Positions 52,064 through 54,244 of a stretch of 54,244 nucleotides of DNA are shown one piece after another; position 1 is the stretch's first letter; every line of letters begins with the position of its first letter. The DNA is from Rivularia sp. T60_A2020_040 (lineage in GTDB: Bacteria; Cyanobacteriota; Cyanobacteriia; Cyanobacteriales; Nostocaceae): the NCBI GenBank assembly GCA_015272215.1, contig JACYMD010000121.1, positions 1-54,244 of the forward strand, written 5' to 3'. Below the pieces are notes generated by a model. The model ran no database searches and had not been told where the DNA came from. It was given only the letters and a program-made list of their open reading frames with translations. The translations under genes and the position numbers were made by a program.

Positions 52064-54022
52064 ATGCAAGATTACCACAATACAAGAATAATTGGTTTTG
52101 ATTTAGGACATGGAGAAACTGCATTAACGTGGGTACGGGCGGACAATCAAGAAACTAGCCCCCAAAGCTTTTTAATTAATAATCGTAAAAGCCAAATTAC
52201 CGCGATCGCGCATCATCCCCAACGGGGAATTATCATCGGGGAAATGGCTTGTCAGTTAGCTGATGCAACTGTTTTAGAAATTGCTTTTAAAAGCAGAAAA
52301 TTTGACGATTTATCTTACCAAAGAACTATTAAGGAATTTGTTAACGCGATTTATCAACATTTAATCGATACAACTCAAATTCAAACTGAAGACACCAATT
52401 ACTTTTTCGTTGGTTGTCCTTCGGGATGGTGGATAGAAGAAATTCAAACTTATCAACAATTACTTTCGGAAACTGTACCTAATTCAACAATTGTTAAAGA
52501 ATCACGTGCGGCTTTGATGCACGCCAAAGAAAGCGGTATTTTTACGATTCAAGAATTAGAAAAATCGGTATTAGTAATTGATATTGGTTCTTCGACTACA
52601 GATTATACTTTAGTTAAAGGAATGTCGGATACCCCGATAGATTTTGGACATGATTTAGGTGCATCTTTAATCGAAAAAGAAATCCTCAAGAAAACTCTGG
52701 AATTGCATCGCCAATATCGCGAACAAAGCGAAGATATTTTAAAATTAGGAAAATATCTTGATGATGAAGAGATTTGGAAATTAGAAGGAATAGAAAAATT
52801 AGAAACAATCCTGAAACAAAGTCCTGTATATAAAAATCGTTGTGAACTTCGCTGTCGAAAAGCTAAAGAAGAATACTTTAATTATCAAGATACTTATCAA
52901 GATGATTTAGTGAATGTTGGTAGTGAAGATATTCAGAGAAAGTTTAAATTTTCACCGTTAGTAAATGGTAAGATTATTAATGCGATTTTAAATAAACCTT
53001 TACCAGAATTAGAAAATAAAAGTTGGCGTGATGCATTCGCAAGTCAATTACAAATAGTCAAACAAAAATTAGATCAACAAGCTATTGTACCCAGTGCAAT
53101 TTTACTTACTGGTAGTGCTTCCAAAATGGGTTTTGTTTTCGAGATTTGTCAAGAAGTATTTCCTAATTTACCTTGTAAACGCGATGGTGAACCCGAATTA
53201 TGTATTGCTAGGGGATTAGCACGTTGGGGAAGAGTGTATATTCGGACATCCGGTTTTATGGATGAAATTAGTAAATTTCTAGATGATGAATTAACGAGTA
53301 TTGTCGGGAATCATGTACCATCTTTCCTTGATAAATTAGCCGCAGAATTAGCTAATGGTTTAGTAGAAGAAGTAGTTAAACCTTGTGTTAAATCTTGGAG
53401 AAATCGAGAAATTGCAACTTTGAAAAACTTAGAATTAGAAATTGAAAAACAAGCTAAAACTTGGTTAACCGGACGCGATGGTAATAGTAAAGTTACTAAA
53501 TGCTTATTAGCATGGTTGGCAAACGTGCAAGATGAAGTGAGAGAAAAAACTGATATGATATGCAGTAAATATGGTTTACCTTTGGGTACATTTGGTAGTA
53601 AAACTATTGATTTAGGAGACCATACTGGGAAAGTTCCTACATCCATATCATTCGATGATTTCAGCGGACTTTCAGTATTTATCGGACACCTGGTTACGAT
53701 TATTGTTGGTGTGGTTATCGCTGGTTTATTTCATGTGATAATCTTTGCTGGAATCATCGCTCCAATTATTGGGATTGTTGCTTATTTTGCTGGTCAATCA
53801 TTAGTTAAAGAAACAGATATTCCCGGTTGGATACGTAAATTTGTTTCCGATGCTCGAATCAACGATTTAGCACGTCAGAAACAGCCAGAATTGCAACAGA
53901 AAATCTACGAAACATTGACAAAAGACCCGACAATTGCCATTAAATTAGGTAAATCTATTAGTGAGTGGTTGAAAGAAACTGTACAGCAACAAGCAGATCG
54001 AGCAAGGTTGTTGATTGCTTAG
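52064..54022 (+). CDS. Hsp70-like ATPase with C-terminal membrane segments
   Basis: A 652-residue protein. IIGFDLGHGETALTW (phosphate 1), VLVIDIGSSTTDYTLVKG (phosphate 2) and ILLTGSASKMGFV (adenosine) are the actin/Hsp70 ATPase motifs. Instead of a normal substrate domain it has a helical region (about 390-520) and then two close membrane helices (about 550-590, with LVTIIVGVVIAGLFHVIIF and AGIIAPIIGIVAYFAG), followed by a soluble tail. AGGAG about 14 bases upstream of the ATG. It is cotranscribed with the GrpE-like protein. Likely a membrane-bound chaperone-type machine; substrate unknown. Confidence 0.88.
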   Translation: MQDYHNTRIIGFDLGHGETALTWVRADNQETSPQSFLINNRKSQITAIAHHPQRGIIIGEMACQLADATVLEIAFKSRKFDDLSYQRTIKEFVNAIYQHLIDTTQIQTEDTNYFFVGCPSGWWIEEIQTYQQLLSETVPNSTIVKESRAALMHAKESGIFTIQELEKSVLVIDIGSSTTDYTLVKGMSDTPIDFGHDLGASLIEKEILKKTLELHRQYREQSEDILKLGKYLDDEEIWKLEGIEKLETILKQSPVYKNRCELRCRKAKEEYFNYQDTYQDDLVNVGSEDIQRKFKFSPLVNGKIINAILNKPLPELENKSWRDAFASQLQIVKQKLDQQAIVPSAILLTGSASKMGFVFEICQEVFPNLPCKRDGEPELCIARGLARWGRVYIRTSGFMDEISKFLDDELTSIVGNHVPSFLDKLAAELANGLVEEVVKPCVKSWRNREIATLKNLELEIEKQAKTWLTGRDGNSKVTKCLLAWLANVQDEVREKTDMICSKYGLPLGTFGSKTIDLGDHTGKVPTSISFDDFSGLSVFIGHLVTIIVGVVIAGLFHVIIFAGIIAPIIGIVAYFAGQSLVKETDIPGWIRKFVSDARINDLARQKQPELQQKIYETLTKDPTIAIKLGKSISEWLKETVQQQADRARLLIA

Positions 54023-54148
54023 ATAGTGGATAGTAGGTTGGGTTGAGGAAGAAAATCCAAAATTTTATCCCGATCTAAAATTACTATTCACCCCTTTTGG
54101 TACGATTCATCTCTATGAAACAATCTGTAAAACATTAGGATGCGCTTC

Positions 54149-54244
54149 AATACAGTTCAGTTAAGGATATAATTAATTATCGCAAACAAAACAGATCGAC
54201 TTTTTTGGAGGGGGTTTGGGGGACGCAACCGTCCCTCAATCGGG
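54149..54244. mobile_element. Second copy of the MITE-like element (partial, runs off window)
   Basis: Starts with AATACAGTTCAGTTAAGG (54149-54166), the intact inverse of the right end of the copy at 21388-21556. It continues with GATATAATTAATTATCGCAA and the G-rich block, almost identical to that copy, to the end of the window. Confidence 0.8.

Overview
The window is chromosomal DNA from a filamentous, probably heterocyst-forming, cyanobacterium of the Nostocales (Nostoc/Calothrix/Rivularia type). The evidence is at least ten copies of the HIP1 octamer GCGATCGC, many short heptamer repeats (CAACTGT, AAAGGTT, AATTGGT families) between genes, AT-rich spacers, Rcp1-type response regulators, a cyanobacterial four-ACT aspartate kinase and a KatB-size Mn catalase. 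The species cannot be fixed from the sequence alone.

Layout. 1-2571: the left edge lies inside a group II intron that interrupts a NupC-type nucleoside transporter gene. The maturase gene of that intron is itself interrupted by the start of a second group II intron, giving a probable twintron. An IS630 transposase remnant follows. 2572-5534: amidohydrolase, cysteine hydrolase and cupin, which with nupC suggest nucleobase or ureide catabolism. 5573-6268: a MazEF-type toxin-antitoxin pair. 6377-9166: aspartate kinase and a NarL-type regulator. 9520-16698: a signalling cluster of four histidine kinases and one Rcp1-type receiver. 17032-19727: cytochrome P450 joined to an unknown protein.

20248-23537 holds small stress and envelope proteins (GlsB-like, CsbD-like, outer-membrane barrel, small membrane protein). 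23972-28925 is a second signalling block, led by a kinase whose N-terminus keeps every key residue of the plant ethylene-binding domain, followed by two receivers. 28922-34827 carries two DUF2294 proteins, a universal stress protein, a DUF4385 protein, Mn catalase, a lipid kinase and an SLH protein. 35054-37273 is an SLC12-like transporter.

37756-40766 is the most striking accessory unit: a DnaQ-type exonuclease fused to a P-loop ATPase, overlapping a gene with a HEPN-type R-x4-H motif. It looks like a two-gene defence or nucleic-acid-surveillance system that I cannot match to a named one. 40927-42662 carries siroheme biosynthesis genes and tRNA-Arg(CCG). 43057-50339 is mixed housekeeping (M23 peptidase, GNAT, PhyH-like oxygenase, TrmFO, a small kinase). 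51014-54022 encodes a second unusual pair: a glycine-rich membrane protein with a GrpE-like tail and an Hsp70-like ATPase with its own membrane segments. A MITE-like repeat present at 21388 recurs at the right edge.
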